Shown: positions 6,402 through 7,278 of the stretch, piece after piece | Numbering within the stretch: the first letter of the stretch is position 1 | Layout of the letters: each line of letters starts with the position of its first letter | Origin: an uncultured Saprospiraceae bacterium | GTDB lineage: Bacteria > Bacteroidota > Bacteroidia > Chitinophagales > Saprospiraceae | Direction: 5' to 3' | Assembly (NCBI GenBank): GCA_937959375.1 | Contig: CALGLS010000372.1 | Coordinates: forward strand, 1 to 7,278 | Length of the DNA: 7,278 nt | The notes under the pieces: generated by a model | Seen by the model: only the letters and a program-made list of their open reading frames with translations | The model's database searches: none | Told to the model about the DNA's origin: nothing | Made by a program: the position numbers and the translations under genes

Positions 6402-7073
6402 TTATTCACTTTTTTCTATCATTGCAACTCGATACTCGTTCTTGTCATGCTTGTTAACGGACCAGTAATTAAAATCACGGACCATACGATCGAGATTGCG
6501 ATATAAAAAGTCTTTTTTCCCTATTCTATTAGCTAGAGCGGGATAATCTTTGAAGGTCTTTTTAGCTGTACGCTTAAAAGATTCTTCTTCTAGTTTTTTG
6601 TAAACCCCAGTCTCCATTTTCATATAATACACATAGCGGTAAGGGTTTTTGGGATTGTTTCTTACCTCTATGTAATGACAATAGAGACTGATGGTTCCTT
6701 CGACTTCTCGTTCCACAAATACTGTGGTAGAGCCGAACGGCTTGGCGGGGTAATCAACTTTGATCGTTTCATAATGAATCCATCTAGTTTCTTCTCTACC
6801 CCAATCATCTATTTCAGTAGATTCATAACCATAGCCTAAAAGTTCTTTCGGTTTGTAAACTCTTTTTTTCTTATCACCTTTCCTTTGAAAGGATATTTTT
6901 ACTTCTCTGTCTGTAATTGAGGAGCCTATTTTGCATTTTCCTTCTACTCGGCTTCCATCTTTTAGAAGGATGTAACCGTCTAAGCTTTTTCCACGCTGGG
7001 CGTTTAGATTAAAGCAAAAAACAGTTAGCAAAAGTAACATGACTGCTACCCTGGGTTGTTTCATCATATTCAT
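6402..7073 (-). CDS. Secreted protein of unknown function
   Basis: I do not recognise a named gene. The 223-residue product begins with a Sec signal peptide: basic N-terminus (MNMMKQPR), hydrophobic core at about 9-21, and an N-L-N-A-Q site near residues 22-26; the cysteine at 20 is not in a lipobox. The mature part opens with a short beta motif, DGYILLKDGSRVEGKCKI (32-49), then Y-K-P-K-E-L-L-G-Y (73-81), then a beta-rich middle containing FVEREVEGTISLYCHY (119-134), then a YVYYMKMETGVYKKL strand pair (147-161), and a basic helical end at 163-205. The order G-Y-I...D-G...G / Y-x-P-x-E-L-x-G-Y / F-x-x-x-x-x-G-x-x-x-L-Y resembles, from memory, exported proteins common in Bacteroidota with no known function. 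The start could also be the Met at codon 3 or 4. It is followed by inverted repeats and a terminator, so it is probably a single-gene unit. Confidence 0.88.
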   Translation of the reverse strand: MNMMKQPRVAVMLLLLTVFCFNLNAQRGKSLDGYILLKDGSRVEGKCKIGSSITDREVKISFQRKGDKKKRVYKPKELLGYGYESTEIDDWGREETRWIHYETIKVDYPAKPFGSTTVFVEREVEGTISLYCHYIEVRNNPKNPYRYVYYMKMETGVYKKLEEESFKRTAKKTFKDYPALANRIGKKDFLYRNLDRMVRDFNYWSVNKHDKNEYRVAMIEKSE

Positions 7074-7130
7074 GGTATATTTAGTGTGTAAAAATACATG
7101 CCTATGGGGGCCAGGGGTAAAGCGGGGAAA

Positions 7131-7203
7131 GAAGCAGACCTGCCAGGTTTCAACTTCGTCATAGTTTTTGTCTTAATTGAAAACCTGACAGATCTTATGC
7201 TTC
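7131..7203. repeat. REP-like imperfect inverted repeat (AGACCTGCCAGGTTT type)
   Basis: The left arm AGACCTGCCAGGTTT (7136-7150) and right arm AAACCTGACAGATCT (7181-7195) are complementary at 13 of 15 positions across a 30-base centre. The outer flanks GAAGC (7131-7135) and GCTTC (7199-7203) also pair if three bases are looped out on the right. CCTGNCAGG cores of this kind resemble, from memory, dispersed repeats in Bacteroidota genomes. No clear U-tract follows on the minus strand, so it is not a typical terminator, although it sits exactly between the possible gene end at 7215 and the next gene. Confidence 0.6.
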
Positions 7204-7214
7204 CTACCGGTTAA

Positions 7215-7278
7215 TTATGAGATGACCTCAGTCGCTTTGACCACAATGTATAGCGGGAATGTAGTTTTCTTTAACACA
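7215..7278 (-). CDS. Possible C-terminal end of a gene entering from the right edge
   Basis: On the minus strand a frame is open from the window edge to a TAA at 7217-7215, giving 20 residues that end TFPLYIVVKATEVIS. The composition is natural for a protein end (beta-strand PLYIVVKA followed by a polar tail), and the strand agrees with all other genes. The other two minus-strand frames contain stops or are less protein-like. With only 20 codons the call stays uncertain and no family can be named. Confidence 0.38.
   Translation of the reverse strand, partial: VLKKTTFPLYIVVKATEVIS

Noticed and set aside
1..7278. CRISPR arrays, tRNA or rRNA genes, transposases, integrases, toxin-antitoxin or defence modules
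   Set aside because: I looked on both strands and saw no spaced direct repeats, cloverleaf, rRNA segments or proteins of these kinds.

Overview
This AT-rich window looks like chromosomal DNA from a member of the phylum Bacteroidota. The evidence is a GyrA of 852 residues with an acidic C-terminal tail, a gyrA gene followed by a secreted TPR protein, signal peptides ending in a Q-A-Q or N-A-Q type site, start codons without Shine-Dalgarno sequences, and a candidate TTG/TAnnTTTG-type promoter. I cannot name the genus; a Flavobacteriales-like or related lineage is an inference only. All recognisable genes are on the minus strand, so transcription runs from high to low coordinates.

Layout in transcriptional order. 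(1) 7215-7278 may be the last 20 codons of a gene that enters from the right edge. (2) 7131-7203 is a REP-like imperfect inverted repeat in the following gap. (3) 6402-7073 encodes a secreted protein of unknown function. It is followed by several inverted repeats and a strong intrinsic terminator at 6241-6278. (4) 5569-6401 is an 833-bp gap with no convincing gene. It holds that terminator, a period-6 repeat tract with an inverted partner, a short coding-like open frame, one perfect DnaA-box 9-mer and a candidate gyrA promoter. (5) 3010-5568 is gyrA, complete. (6) 2700-3009 is a gap with a 9-bp stem just after the gyrA stop. (7) 1362-2699 encodes an exported TPR protein, closed by a strong terminator at 1271-1312. 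(8) 936-1361 is a gap that contains GGACT-type palindromes and a start-less open frame whose stop overlaps the next start codon as ATGA. (9) 1-935 is the N-terminal 311 residues of a cytoplasmic coiled-coil protein that runs off the left edge.

Functionally this is mostly a housekeeping neighbourhood. DNA gyrase subunit A sets negative supercoiling. The TPR protein is probably periplasmic or lipid-free exported, and the other two proteins have no known job that I can assign. I see no tRNA, rRNA, CRISPR array, transposase, integrase or defence module. I did not find a clear new system. The points most worth a second look are the start-less frame with ATGA overlap at 932-1135, the REP-like palindromes at 1107-1124 and 7131-7203, and the structured 3' region at 6241-6375.
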